From: Prochlorococcus sp. AG-409-B05
GTDB taxonomy: Bacteria > Cyanobacteriota > Cyanobacteriia > PCC-6307 > Cyanobiaceae
Assembly (NCBI GenBank): GCA_003216075.1
Contig: QCJK01000009.1
Span: 1-64,000, forward strand
Direction: 5' to 3'
Length of the DNA stretch: 64,000 nucleotides
Shown piece by piece: positions 50,315 through 60,467 of this stretch. Under the pieces are notes generated by a model. It searched no databases. It saw only the letters and a program-made list of their open reading frames with translations, and was not told where the DNA came from. A program made the position numbers and the translations under genes. Each line of letters starts with the position of its first letter. The stretch's first letter is position 1.

Positions 50315-51739
50315 TTAGCTTAATAGTCTGTTGAGTAATTCAAGGTTGGTCTTGTAAGGGGGGTAGCGTAGTTTTAGGTCTAGCCAAAAGTTGCGTTGCA
50401 TAATGGATTTTTCATTAGAAAAGGTTCTAAAACCTGCCTGACCGTGATATCTACCCATGCCACTTGCTCCGACTCCTCCAAAGGGCATTTCAGGGATGCC
50501 AGCTTGTAAAATTACATCGTTAAAACATACGCCTCCTGCACTTGTCGTCTCTAGAAGTCTTTGTTGGTCGCTGGGACTACCTCCGAACATATACAGAGCG
50601 AGTGGTTTTGGCTGCTTTCTGATTGCATCAAGGGCAAATTCAAGGTTTGGGATGCTAAATATTGGAAGTATTGGTCCGAATAACTCTTCTTCCAGAAGAG
50701 GATCCTTCGGATTAGAAATGTCTACTAGGGCTGGAGAAATTATGGACTTCTCAGTATCTATTTCTCCTCCAAATACGATTTGACCTTTTTGGCAAGCGTT
50801 ATTTAATAAGGCTTGCAGTCTTAGGAAGTGATGCTGATTTATTATTTTACTAATGTGCTTTGATTTTGTTGGCTCTTGCCCATAGAACTCAACAAGAGTT
50901 GTTTTCATTTTTTCTAAAAGATCTCTTTTTAATGTTTTTTGTACAAGTAGGTGATTTGGGGCTATACAAGTTTGTCCTGAATTTATTCCTTTCCCCCAAA
51001 TAATTCTCCTGGCTGTTATTTCTAAGTCGGCACCTTCAAGGACAATTGCAGGACTTTTCCCTCCCAACTCTAAAGTTATTGGAGTTAAATTCTTTGCGGC
51101 AGCTTCCATGACTTTTCGTCCTATATTGCTACCACCAGTGAAGAAAATATGGTCAAAATGTTCTTCTAACAGTGAAGCCGCAAGATTTCCGTCACCTTCA
51201 AAAACCCTGACTACATCTGCAGGGAAGTATTTGGGAATAAGTTTGGCAATTAATGCTGATGAGGCAGGAGCATGTTCTGAAGGTTTTAATATGGCTGTAT
51301 TGCCAGCTGCTAAGGCACTGATAAGGGGTTGGAGTGTTAAGGATATGGGGTAATTCCATGGCCCAATTATTAGGACACAACCTAAAGGCTCAGGAGTTAC
51401 AAAGGCCTCACCTGGTTTAAGAGAGAGAGGGACTTTTATTCGTTTTGGGTGCATCCAGCGACTGAGTTGTTGCTCAGTCAGTTTTAGTTCTTGCTTTAGT
51501 GCTATCACTTCAAATAAAGCCTCAGTAGGAGGCTTCCTAAGGTCGTTGGAAAGTGCTTCAAGGAAATTATGTTCATTTTTTTCAATGAGATCCCTGAATC
51601 GTTTTAATTGCAGTCTCCGCCAGGTTTCTGGCCTGGTCATGCCTGACAAGACTGGCTCACGAAGTTCGTGTAAAGCAAAGTTTTCTGAGAACAAGGGGAT
51701 GACGAAAGCGCAAGGTTTGTCTAGCAGTTGTTTAGACAA
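50315..51739 (-). CDS. NAD(P)-dependent aldehyde dehydrogenase
   Basis: 474-residue class 3-type aldehyde dehydrogenase with IGPWNYPISLTLQPLISALAAG, FFTGGSNIGRKVMEAA, LELGGKSPAIV and the catalytic Cys segment GKGINSGQTCIAPNHLL. A C-terminal hydrophobic tail typical of fatty aldehyde forms is absent or short. The first ATG overlaps the divergent GH13 gene by a few bases; a TTG at 51694 (MFSENFALHELREPV) would leave more promoter room. Substrate unknown; fatty aldehydes are a common option in cyanobacteria. Confidence 0.88.
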   Translation of the reverse strand: MSKQLLDKPCAFVIPLFSENFALHELREPVLSGMTRPETWRRLQLKRFRDLIEKNEHNFLEALSNDLRKPPTEALFEVIALKQELKLTEQQLSRWMHPKRIKVPLSLKPGEAFVTPEPLGCVLIIGPWNYPISLTLQPLISALAAGNTAILKPSEHAPASSALIAKLIPKYFPADVVRVFEGDGNLAASLLEEHFDHIFFTGGSNIGRKVMEAAAKNLTPITLELGGKSPAIVLEGADLEITARRIIWGKGINSGQTCIAPNHLLVQKTLKRDLLEKMKTTLVEFYGQEPTKSKHISKIINQHHFLRLQALLNNACQKGQIVFGGEIDTEKSIISPALVDISNPKDPLLEEELFGPILPIFSIPNLEFALDAIRKQPKPLALYMFGGSPSDQQRLLETTSAGGVCFNDVILQAGIPEMPFGGVGASGMGRYHGQAGFRTFSNEKSIMQRNFWLDLKLRYPPYKTNLELLNRLLS

Positions 51740-51742
51740 GAT

Positions 51743-53404
51743 ATGGGGATGAGTGCAACTAATTCTTGGTGGAATGGTGCTGTTATTTATCAGTTGATTC
51801 CTCGTAGCTATTCAGATGGGAATGGAGATGGGATAGGGGATCTTCAAGGGTTGACAAGTCGGCTGAGCTATTTGCGTTGGTTAGGGGTGGATGCGATTTG
51901 GTTAACCCCTATATATCCTTCTCCATTGCAAGACGGTGGATATGACATAACTGACTTTGAAAATATTCATCCTGAATTGGGTGATTTAGCGGCATTTCAT
52001 CGCCTGCTCACAGTTGCTCATGGACAAGGAATAAGGGTGATTTTGGATCTTGTTTTAAATCACACAAGCCAACTGCATCCATGGTTTCAACGTGCACGCT
52101 GGGCTCCTAAGGAGAGTCAAGAGAGAGATGTTTATGTCTGGAGTGATGATCCATCTCGGTATTCAGAAGCACCGGTTCTTTTCCGTAATTTCGAATCTTC
52201 TAATTGGCAGTGGGATGAAGTTGCTGGGCAATATTATTTTCATCGGTTTTTACGACATCAACCAGATCTTAATTATGAGAATCCTTGGGTTCAGGCTCAA
52301 ATGCTTGGAGTTGTTGATTTCTGGCTTGAAAGAGGGGTAGATGGTTTCCGTCTTGATGCAGTACCTTTTTTGTTTGAGACCGATGGGACTAGGTGTGAGG
52401 GATTACCTGAAACGCATGATTTTTTAAAGAAGGTTCGAAAGCGAGTTGAGAGTGCTGGCAGAGATATTTTGCTTTTAGCAGAGGCAATTCAGCCGGTAGA
52501 AGAAGCTGCGCCTTATTTAGCAGATGATGAACTGCATGGAGCATTTAATTTTGCATTGACAGCAAATTTGTTTGCTGCGGTTGCAAGTGGTAGGAGTCAC
52601 AATCTTCGATTATGTCTAAATGATTCGCAACACGCTGTATCTGGATGTCGTTGGGCATTGCCTCTACGTAATCATGATGAGTTGTGGCTTGGTGATGGTC
52701 ATCTCGTCTCAGAAGAGGTGATTAAAACTATTCGTACAGGCTTACATCAGGGGCATGGTCATTGGCTTAATTGGGGTATTAATCGACGTCTTGCACCCTT
52801 ATTAAATGGAGATCCTAGAGCAAATCGCTTGCTTCATGCTTTGATCTATAGCTTGCCAGGTATGCCTTGTCTCTATTACGGAGATGAATTAGGCATGGGT
52901 GACTGGCCTGGATTGAGAGATCGAGATCCAAATCGAACGCCAATGGCTTGGACACCTGCTCGTAATGGTGGATTTTCGAATGCTCCAGAACCTTTGTTGG
53001 TACTTCCCCCTATAACTGCTCCTGGGTATGACTATCGAGTAGTGAATGTAGAGGTACAAAAACAATTACCAGGTTCATTGCTTAATTGGCATCGACGCAT
53101 GTTGACTTGTCGGCGCTTATTGCATGCCTTGCGTCTTGGAGACTTTGAATTATTGGATGCAAGTCATCCCAGTGTCATTGTTTTTTTGCGATGCACCGAA
53201 ACCATGAAAGTTCTTGTTGCTGCTAATGTCTCGGCTGCTGGAGCATCATTGCGACTTGATTTAAGTCGTTGGGAAGGTGCACGGACTAGGGAAGTACTTT
53301 GGGGTTGTGAATATCCAATGGCTAATAAAGATTGGTTTGTATATTTACCTTCTTATGGTTTTAGTTGGTGGTTGATAGGAGAAGTGGAGGATACTTTCAA
53401 GTAG
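51743..53404 (+). CDS. GH13 enzyme, trehalose-synthase-like
   Basis: About 553-residue alpha-amylase-family enzyme. The GH13 regions are: DGYDITDF-like GGYDITDFENIHPELG, LVLNHTSQLHPWF, GVDGFRLDAVPFLFE with the nucleophile Asp, LLLAEAIQP with the acid Glu and PLRNHDELWLG with the transition-state Asp. The segment TRCEGLPETHDFLKK matches trehalose synthase (TreS, maltose to trehalose), but amylase or glucoside-transferase activity is possible. The start is taken at ATG 51743; a longer TTG start overlaps the divergent aldehyde dehydrogenase gene. Confidence 0.78.
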   Translation: MGMSATNSWWNGAVIYQLIPRSYSDGNGDGIGDLQGLTSRLSYLRWLGVDAIWLTPIYPSPLQDGGYDITDFENIHPELGDLAAFHRLLTVAHGQGIRVILDLVLNHTSQLHPWFQRARWAPKESQERDVYVWSDDPSRYSEAPVLFRNFESSNWQWDEVAGQYYFHRFLRHQPDLNYENPWVQAQMLGVVDFWLERGVDGFRLDAVPFLFETDGTRCEGLPETHDFLKKVRKRVESAGRDILLLAEAIQPVEEAAPYLADDELHGAFNFALTANLFAAVASGRSHNLRLCLNDSQHAVSGCRWALPLRNHDELWLGDGHLVSEEVIKTIRTGLHQGHGHWLNWGINRRLAPLLNGDPRANRLLHALIYSLPGMPCLYYGDELGMGDWPGLRDRDPNRTPMAWTPARNGGFSNAPEPLLVLPPITAPGYDYRVVNVEVQKQLPGSLLNWHRRMLTCRRLLHALRLGDFELLDASHPSVIVFLRCTETMKVLVAANVSAAGASLRLDLSRWEGARTREVLWGCEYPMANKDWFVYLPSYGFSWWLIGEVEDTFK

Positions 53405-53437
53405 TCAAGTAAAGTTTCAGCGAATAATGCTTAATCT

Positions 53438-55003
53438 TTAGGCTTGTAAATTTAAATCACTAACAGGAAAACCCGCATGAGATAGTTCTTCTTGGACTAG
53501 GGGCAATATTCTCTGAGCTTCTTCAAAATCCAACATGGCAAGACGAAAACGTCTTGATAGTACATCCGTTGAAGTTTTAGCGTGCTCATTTTTTATGACA
53601 TAGTTAATTTCTGCTTGGCAGATAGGCATTACATCACTTAATGGCTCTCGCTTACTTTTTTTGCTGCATACAATAATTTTTAGCGCTTCAAGTCCATATT
53701 GTTCTTGAAGATGGTTTAGTTGATTTTCTCTGAGATGATGATCAGGTAGATATTCTCTAAGCTCGTTTTTTTGATCAACTAACAAAGATGTAGTTAAATC
53801 TGCATTCTGACTCGCGCCAATGAGAGGTAATTGGTCAGGTTTCGGCAAATTTTCTCCAATGTAGGCCTCTATAGCTTTGAGGGTATCTAGTGCGATAGTT
53901 CGACAAGTGGTCCATTTGCCTCCCATTGCACTTATCAATCCACAGGGCAGTGTTTCAATTTCATGTTCTCTAATAACTCTACTGCTTGTATGAATTTCTT
54001 TTGATGGCTTGATGAGGGGCCTTGCCCCAGACCAGCAGCTTTTCACGATGGGATGATTTATTGAAGGGAACCAGCGTTTTAAGTGATCAAGCAAATATTC
54101 TTTCTCTTGGTTTGAGGGTTGGAAAGCTTCTGTAACTGAGCAAGGTGTATCCGTAGTACCTATGAGCGTTTTGCCTGAAAAAGGTAGTACAAATAAAACC
54201 CTTCCATCATCGGTAGATGGTATTAGTAGTCCGACATCTTTTGGACAGAGATGATTCTCTAAAACAAGGTGTACCCCTCTACTTGTCAAAATACGAGGTT
54301 CGACATTTACGTCAGCGAGTTTTCGAATACTGTCGGAGTTAATACCAGTCGCATTGACGATTACATTTGTTTTCCAATGCTCCTGTTCTCCTAAGGAGTT
54401 TTGGCTAATAACTCCGCACAATGAACCATCACTTTTTTTATCGAATCCAATTACGCTGGAATAATTGCGGATGATTGCACCTCCTTTTTCAGCTGTCAGT
54501 GCTAGCAAAAGGTTGAGTCGAGCATCATTAAATTGTCCATCGCTATAAATAATTCCCCCATTGAATTTCTTTAGAAGTAGAGGCAGAATCTCTTCAATTT
54601 CACTTGAGGATATTGATCGACTCCTGCCAATACTTTTGTTACCAGAAAGGGCGTCATAAAGGCCGAGGCCAATTTGGTAGTAAGACTTGGTAAAGCAATT
54701 TGATGAGGGCAGTACTAATTCTAATCGATGTGCAAGAAAGGGAGCTTGATGAAGCCAATGACTTCTTTCAATCAATGCTTCTTTAACTAATCTAAGTTGT
54801 GCAAAATCAAGTGTCTTGAAAGCTAGCTCAAGGTATCTGACGCCTCCATGCAACAATTTTGTACTTCTAGAGCTTGTGGCGCCAGCTATGTCTCCTGCAT
54901 CAATCAGAACGACACTGAGTCCTCTCTTGGTTGCCTCATAGGCCACGCTGGCACCATTCGCACCAGCTCCTATGACAACAACGTCAACAGTGTTATGCGT
55001 CAT
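53438..55003 (-). CDS. glpD: Aerobic glycerol-3-phosphate dehydrogenase
   Basis: 521-residue FAD enzyme oxidising glycerol-3-phosphate to dihydroxyacetone phosphate and passing electrons to quinone. The FAD fingerprint VVIGAGANGASVAYEATKRG, SSRSTKLLHGGVRYLELAF and the C-terminal domain are as expected. Its start overlaps the glpK stop by 11 bases, so they form one operon. Confidence 0.93.
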   Translation of the reverse strand: MTHNTVDVVVIGAGANGASVAYEATKRGLSVVLIDAGDIAGATSSRSTKLLHGGVRYLELAFKTLDFAQLRLVKEALIERSHWLHQAPFLAHRLELVLPSSNCFTKSYYQIGLGLYDALSGNKSIGRSRSISSSEIEEILPLLLKKFNGGIIYSDGQFNDARLNLLLALTAEKGGAIIRNYSSVIGFDKKSDGSLCGVISQNSLGEQEHWKTNVIVNATGINSDSIRKLADVNVEPRILTSRGVHLVLENHLCPKDVGLLIPSTDDGRVLFVLPFSGKTLIGTTDTPCSVTEAFQPSNQEKEYLLDHLKRWFPSINHPIVKSCWSGARPLIKPSKEIHTSSRVIREHEIETLPCGLISAMGGKWTTCRTIALDTLKAIEAYIGENLPKPDQLPLIGASQNADLTTSLLVDQKNELREYLPDHHLRENQLNHLQEQYGLEALKIIVCSKKSKREPLSDVMPICQAEINYVIKNEHAKTSTDVLSRRFRLAMLDFEEAQRILPLVQEELSHAGFPVSDLNLQA

Positions 55004-56501
55004 GCCAATGAAGACTCCTGTTTAAGGCTGTATCCCATTTGTCACGCCAGCGATTGCGTTTCAATGAATCGATTTCTGGATAAAACATCCTTGCATTTTG
55101 TTCTCTCTCAAGAGCTAATTTTTCAATGTCTTCAATTACACCTGCTTGAAGTCCAGCTAGTAAGGCAACCCCTTTGGCTGTGCTTTCAAGATTAGAAGGT
55201 CTCCGAATTGATAATCCTGTGCTATTTGCTTGTGCTTGTAGTAGAGGGTTAGAAGCAGCTGCTCCACCATCAACTGCCAGTTCTTTTAGATGTGAATTTA
55301 AAGCTTGTTCCGCTAAGTCCACAAGGCTTGCTACTGATAAAGCAATTCCTTCAAGTGCTGCTCTTGCAATGTGCCCTCTAGTAGTGTTACGTGTTAGGCC
55401 AATTATTAATCCCCGAGCTTGTGGGTCCCAGTGTGGTGTCCCCCAGCCTGTAAATGCTGGCACAAACATTACACCTTCAGAACTTTCTACTTCTTCAGCT
55501 AGGGCATTAATTTCTTCAGCTTTTTTGATAAGCCCTAAACCGTCACGTAGCCATTGCACTACAGTCCCAGCGTTGAAAAGACTTCCTTCTAGGCAGTAAG
55601 TCGGTAGGCCTTTCTCGTCAGTCCATCCTAAAGTGCTTAACAGCCCTGATTCGGAATGACAGATTTGGTTTTGGGTATTGATCACCAAAAATGCTCCCGT
55701 GCCATAAGTACATTTCGCTTCTCCTTTCCGAAGACAAAGTTGACCAAGAGTAGCGGCTTGTTGGTCGCCAAGTAATGCATTAATGGCTACCCCTGCGAAG
55801 GGATGTCCTTTCTCAATAACCCCGAAATCACCTCTACAAGGGACTAGTTCTGGTAAGGCATCAGGGGAGAGGCCAATGTTATCGCAAAAAGGTTCGACCC
55901 ATTGACGTGTTTTCAAATCCATTAGAAGAGTACGGCTTGCATTACTCATGTCGGAGCAATGACGCTTTCCTCCTGTCAGTTGCCAAAGGAGCCAGCTTTC
56001 GATAGTTCCAAAACAAAGGTCTTTATCTTCAAGAGCCTGTTTAGCTTCTGATTCGTTTTCTAGAAGCCACTGTGCTTTGCTGGCACTGAAATAGGGATCT
56101 AGGAGCAGGCCAGTTCGATCTCTCCACTCCTTTTCAAGACCTTCATTTTTCCACCTGGAACATATGTCTGTTGTTCGGCCGTCTTGCCAAACGATTGCTG
56201 GTCCACAGGGTTCACCATTGCTTCTTCGCCAAAGAACTGTTGTTTCTCTTTGATTGGTGATTCCACACGTAACTATTGCATTTTTTTTTGCTGCAGGTAA
56301 TAGCTTTTCTAGCTTGGCCATCGCATGGAATTGACTCTCCCAGATTGCTTTTGGGTTTTGTTCGACCCAGCCATCGTGAGGGTATTGGATGGATAAAGGA
56401 GCACTTGCGCTCATTAGTAATTCGCCTTTTATATTGAATATGGCTGCTCTAGAACTGCTAGTTCCTTGGTCTAGAGCAAGGAGGAGTGGTTGGTTCACCA
56501 T
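54993..56501 (-). CDS. glpK: Glycerol kinase
   Basis: 502-residue FGGY kinase with LLALDQGTSSSRAAIF at the start, the CGITNQRETTVLW segment, DGRTTDI and YGTGAFLVIN, all glycerol kinase features. It phosphorylates glycerol to glycerol-3-phosphate, the substrate of the overlapping glpD product. Divergent from the second GH13 gene with 40 bases between. Confidence 0.96.
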   Translation of the reverse strand: MVNQPLLLALDQGTSSSRAAIFNIKGELLMSASAPLSIQYPHDGWVEQNPKAIWESQFHAMAKLEKLLPAAKKNAIVTCGITNQRETTVLWRRSNGEPCGPAIVWQDGRTTDICSRWKNEGLEKEWRDRTGLLLDPYFSASKAQWLLENESEAKQALEDKDLCFGTIESWLLWQLTGGKRHCSDMSNASRTLLMDLKTRQWVEPFCDNIGLSPDALPELVPCRGDFGVIEKGHPFAGVAINALLGDQQAATLGQLCLRKGEAKCTYGTGAFLVINTQNQICHSESGLLSTLGWTDEKGLPTYCLEGSLFNAGTVVQWLRDGLGLIKKAEEINALAEEVESSEGVMFVPAFTGWGTPHWDPQARGLIIGLTRNTTRGHIARAALEGIALSVASLVDLAEQALNSHLKELAVDGGAAASNPLLQAQANSTGLSIRRPSNLESTAKGVALLAGLQAGVIEDIEKLALEREQNARMFYPEIDSLKRNRWRDKWDTALNRSLHWHDA

Positions 56502-56541
56502 GGTTCTTTGCTTTACCTGTTGCTAGCGATGGGTTAATGGA

Positions 56542-58008
56542 ATGCTAAAGGGAATTCTTATGAAGAATTTGTTTGAGGACTTTCCAGGTTGGGTTAACAA
56601 TGCAGTCGTTTATCAAATTTTTCCGGATCGTTTTCGTAGAAGTGGACGCGTTAATGCACAGAGGCACTTAATGTTTTTGCCGTGGAGAACTGATCCTGTG
56701 GATCAAGGATTTCATGGTGGCGACCTTTACGGTGTCATTGAGGGGCTTGATCACTTGCAATCATTGGGAGTTAACTGTCTTTACTTAACACCAATTTTTT
56801 GTTCAGCAGCTAATCATCGATATCACACATATGATTATTTAAAAGTAGATCCTATTCTGGGTGGTAATGGAGCTCTATCAGAATTGATAGAGGCTATTCA
56901 CAAAAGAAGTATGAGAATAATTTTGGATGGAGTGTTTAACCATTGCGGAAGAGGTTTTTGGGCTTTTCATCATCTAGTTGAGAATGGAGAATTGTCGCCA
57001 TATCGAGAGTGGTTTCATGTTCATCAATGGCCCTTAAATCCTTATCCTAAGAATGGAGAGGAGTGTGGCTATAGCTGTTGGTGGAATGATCCAGCATTGC
57101 CTAAATTCAATCATCATCACTTTGATGTGAGGAAATATTTGATTGACGTTGCAACCTTTTGGGTTGAGATGGGAATAGATGGTTGGCGTTTAGATGTCCC
57201 TGATGAAGTGCCTTCTGACTTTTGGATAGAATTTCGTAGAGAGATTAAGGCTATAAATTCAAATGCTTGGATCCTTGGAGAGATTTGGGGTGACGCAAGG
57301 CAATGGCTAAATGGAGAGCATTTTGATGGGGTTATGAATTATCGGATTGGTTGGTCAACTTTAAGCTGGGTTGGTGGTAAAAGCCTTAGAAGTAATTATA
57401 AAAATCCTTTATATCCTATTGAAAATATAGACACTAAGTCTTTTATTAATATTTTGAATATGACAATGGGGTGGTATTCAGATCAAGTTAATCGTTGTCA
57501 GCTTAACTTGCTTGATAGCCACGATGTCCCCAGGGCTCTTAACACTCTTAGAGGAGATTTGTCAGCATTGAAGCTTGCATTTTTCGTTTTGTTTATTCAA
57601 CCCGGAGCTCCCTGTATTTATTATGGAACAGAAGTAGGCCTTTCAGGAGGTGCCGAGCCAGATTGTCGAGAAGATTTCCCCTGGGATGATTATTGGGATA
57701 TAGACCTTGCGAACTTCATATGTTCTTTAGGAGAGGTTCGGAGTCAATTCCCCGAAATCACTCAGAGGAGTTTGGTGTGGGAATCAATTGGTGATGAAGG
57801 ACTAGTTGGTTGGGAGATGAAAGAGAAATCTTTGATTTCGGAAAAAGTATCTTTAAAGGCTATTTTTATAAATAGGAGTCGTACATCCTCTATGTGCATA
57901 TGTTCACATTTTGATCAAAAGCTATTTGAAATTGGTACTTTTTTAGATGATACTAATAAACTAGCTCCTCAATCTGCAGTGTTATTGAGTGGAGTCTCTA
58001 AGGAATAA
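56542..58008 (+). CDS. GH13 enzyme, cyclomaltodextrinase/neopullulanase-like
   Basis: 488-residue GH13 protein with VVYQIFPDRFRRSG at the start, GDLYGVIEGLDHLQSLGVNC, the nucleophile in GIDGWRLDVPDEVP, the acid Glu in WILGEIWGDARQW and NLLDSHDVPRAL. The extra N-terminal starch-binding domain of neopullulanases is missing. It would cut or transfer alpha-glucan oligosaccharides. ATG at 56560 (MKNLFEDFPGWVN) is the more likely start. Confidence 0.82.
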   Translation: MLKGILMKNLFEDFPGWVNNAVVYQIFPDRFRRSGRVNAQRHLMFLPWRTDPVDQGFHGGDLYGVIEGLDHLQSLGVNCLYLTPIFCSAANHRYHTYDYLKVDPILGGNGALSELIEAIHKRSMRIILDGVFNHCGRGFWAFHHLVENGELSPYREWFHVHQWPLNPYPKNGEECGYSCWWNDPALPKFNHHHFDVRKYLIDVATFWVEMGIDGWRLDVPDEVPSDFWIEFRREIKAINSNAWILGEIWGDARQWLNGEHFDGVMNYRIGWSTLSWVGGKSLRSNYKNPLYPIENIDTKSFINILNMTMGWYSDQVNRCQLNLLDSHDVPRALNTLRGDLSALKLAFFVLFIQPGAPCIYYGTEVGLSGGAEPDCREDFPWDDYWDIDLANFICSLGEVRSQFPEITQRSLVWESIGDEGLVGWEMKEKSLISEKVSLKAIFINRSRTSSMCICSHFDQKLFEIGTFLDDTNKLAPQSAVLLSGVSKE

Positions 58009-58185
58009 TTCTGGAGCGAGATATTTAACTGTTTTGCATTGAATGCAGTGTTAAACAAAGATTGACTTTTCATGAAGAAATATTGGTTTTACCTTGATGG
58101 TGTACGAACAAAATGAGGACGTTCACATTTTCTTTAGAGAACCTCTGGTGCCTGAGATTCCTTCCCCTGGAGGCGGTAAGGGCTA

Positions 58186-58257
<72 letters not shown>

Positions 58258-58267
58258 GTGTGGAAGG

Positions 58268-58349
58268 TGGGCCGGGTTGGATTTGAACCAACGTAGGCAG
58301 AGCCAGCGGATTTACAGTCCGCCCCCATTAACCACTCGGGCACCGACCC
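58268..58349 (-). tRNA. trnY: tRNA-Tyr (GTA)
   Basis: 82-base class II tRNA with a long variable arm; acceptor GGGTCGG with CCGGCCC, anticodon loop CTGTAAA. Minus strand, upstream of tRNA-Thr. Confidence 0.97.
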
Positions 58350-58457
58350 GAACCACAACAGGACATTACCAGCTAATGGTCCCAATTTTCTGAAGTTGCT
58401 GGGCGTTCATAATTGGGATAGATACTATTTCTCTAGACCTTTGCATGCGTCAGGGAT

Positions 58458-58892
58458 ATGCGTTTCTTGTTGATAAATGGTCCAAACCTCAATCTCTTGG
58501 GTCAGCGTGAGCCTGAGGTATATGGATCGAAAACTCTTGTATCTATTGAGGCTCAACTGAAAAAACAAGCAAAGACGGAGGGGATTGAACTTGATTGCTT
58601 TCAAAGTAATAGCGAAGGCGAATTAATTAAGTGCATTCATCAGGCAGTTGGGGGATTTGATGCCATCTTGATTAATGCTGGTGCATTTACCCATACTTCT
58701 ATCGCTTTGCGTGATGCATTGCTTGGAGTAAATATTCCCTATGTGGAAGTGCATTTAAGTAATACTTTTGCAAGAGAGTCATTTCGTCATACCTCTTATT
58801 TGTCTGACAAAGCAATAGGAGTGATTTGTGGTTTTGGAGAGAAAAGTTATGACCTTGCGCTTCAAGGTGCATTGTCTTACTTACGTAAATAA
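58458..58892 (+). CDS. aroQ: 3-dehydroquinate dehydratase, type II
   Basis: 144-residue shikimate-pathway enzyme with [17 protein letters not shown] near the start, the [13 protein letters not shown]-like [17 protein letters not shown] segment and [20 protein letters not shown]. Starts at ATG 58458 ([12 protein letters not shown]). Followed 14 bases later by miaE. Confidence 0.97.
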   Translation: MRFLLINGPNLNLLGQREPEVYGSKTLVSIEAQLKKQAKTEGIELDCFQSNSEGELIKCIHQAVGGFDAILINAGAFTHTSIALRDALLGVNIPYVEVHLSNTFARESFRHTSYLSDKAIGVICGFGEKSYDLALQGALSYLRK

Positions 58893-58906
58893 CTATTTAG
58901 CTTTCC

Positions 58907-59521
58907 ATGAGTTCATCACAGACCATTAGTAATTCAGCTAACACTATTAAGTGGTTAGTTTCTAAAACAAAAGAGGCTTGGCTTGAACAGGCGTTAGCAA
59001 ATCCATTAGAGTTGCTTATTGATCACGCTCATTGTGAAAGGAAGGCTGCTGGTGCTGCATTACAATTGATGTTTCGTTATCTGTGTGAGCCTGGTTTAGC
59101 AGAAGCCCTTAGCCCTTTAGTTAGGGAAGAATTACAACACTTTGAAAGAGTTCTTGCATTAATTAAATCTAGAAAAAGGTACTTGGAACCTTTGCCTGCG
59201 CCTCCCTATGGAGCAGTTTTGGCAAAAAAGATTAGAAAAATCGAACCTCATCGCATGCTGGATAGTTTTTTGGTTGCAGGTTTGATTGAAGCAAGAAGTC
59301 ATGAAAGAATGACTTTGCTTGCTCTTAACAGTCCAGATAAGGAACTTCGAGATTTATACGGGGATTTGTTAGCAAGTGAGGCTAGACATTTTTGTTTGTA
59401 TTGGAAGTTGTCTAATCAACGCTTTAACTCTGAACTAGTTCGGAGTCGTTTAAAGGAGCTAGCACATGAAGAGGCTCAAATACTCGTTAAATTGCATCCT
59501 CAACCAAGAATGCATAGTTGA
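58907..59521 (+). CDS. miaE: tRNA 2-methylthio-N6-isopentenyladenosine hydroxylase MiaE
   Basis: 204-residue diiron hydroxylase acting on tRNA position 37. The iron ligand pattern is visible: DHAHCERKAAGAALQLM (E, H), REELQHFERV, GLIEARSHERM and SEARHFCLYWKL. Usual length. Confidence 0.92.
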   Translation: MSSSQTISNSANTIKWLVSKTKEAWLEQALANPLELLIDHAHCERKAAGAALQLMFRYLCEPGLAEALSPLVREELQHFERVLALIKSRKRYLEPLPAPPYGAVLAKKIRKIEPHRMLDSFLVAGLIEARSHERMTLLALNSPDKELRDLYGDLLASEARHFCLYWKLSNQRFNSELVRSRLKELAHEEAQILVKLHPQPRMHS

Positions 59522-59625
59522 TTATTTGTAGAGGTAAGAAAATTTATGAGGAGATGTAATCAGTTATGGATCCTTCGAAGAGAAGGAAAGTTTGGTTTAG
59601 AACCAATAGTCCTTAAAACTTTTTT

Positions 59626-60393
59626 ATGGGAACCCCTTTAGTGTCTAATTGTTCTTCAGATTTAACACCAGGCATTGCACTTGTGGGTGTAGGCCCGGGA
59701 GATCCATCTTTACTGACTTTGAGAGCAGTTCAGAAAATTGAACAATCGACTCTAGTTGCATATCCTGTTTCTAGATTGGATCGTGAAGGGATGGCGGCAA
59801 ATATTGCCTCAACTTGGATCTCCAATGAAAAGAAGCGTTTGCCTCTCCTTTTCCCAATGGTAAAAGAGGTCGAATCACTTAAACAGGCATGGATAGATGC
59901 TAGTGATCAGTTGGCAGACGCAGTTTTTAATGGAGAACGTGTCGTTTTTTTATGCCAAGGCGATGTCTCGTTGTTTGCAAGTAGCTCATATGTTCTGTTG
60001 GGCCTGAAAGCTCGGTACCCTGAATGCCCTGTTGAATTGGTTCCAGGGGTAACAGCAATCTCAGCTGCTGCTGCTGCTGCTGCCTGGCCATTAACGATCC
60101 AACAAGATCAATTGTTGGTGCTTCCGACACCTGATGATTCAAAAACTTTAGAGATTCTGCTGGCGGATGCATTTAGATGGAAAAGAGTTATAGCTTTAAT
60201 GAAATTGGGACATAGGTGGACTTGGGTGAAACCATTGTTGGCAAGAAAGAATCTTTTAGATGATGCTTTGTTTGCACAGAAAGTTGGTTGGCCAGATCAG
60301 AAGATTATTAAAGCTATTGATTTGGATGAGACAGTTCAATCTTATTTCTCATTGCTTTTAATTCGTCAGTCGTGGCCTGAAATAATCCCTTGA
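59626..60393 (+). CDS. cobI: Precorrin-2 C20-methyltransferase
   Basis: 255-residue methyltransferase of cobalamin synthesis. GVGPGDPSLLTLRAVQKI, VVFLCQGDVSLFASSSYVL and PGVTAISAAAAAAAWPL are family segments. No cobalamin riboswitch is evident in the 104-base gap upstream. The product is either pseudocobalamin or a related corrinoid in these organisms. Confidence 0.92.
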   Translation: MGTPLVSNCSSDLTPGIALVGVGPGDPSLLTLRAVQKIEQSTLVAYPVSRLDREGMAANIASTWISNEKKRLPLLFPMVKEVESLKQAWIDASDQLADAVFNGERVVFLCQGDVSLFASSSYVLLGLKARYPECPVELVPGVTAISAAAAAAAWPLTIQQDQLLVLPTPDDSKTLEILLADAFRWKRVIALMKLGHRWTWVKPLLARKNLLDDALFAQKVGWPDQKIIKAIDLDETVQSYFSLLLIRQSWPEIIP

Positions 60394-60467
60394 GAATAAA
60401 AATTTCCTTGAAGAATGAATTTTTTATATTGTTTTGAATATGTTTTTTTGTTTGTATTAAAAGTTCC

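Noticed and set aside
59522-59625. Cobalamin riboswitch before cobI
   Set aside because: The gap is too short and no conserved B12-box-like segment is visible.
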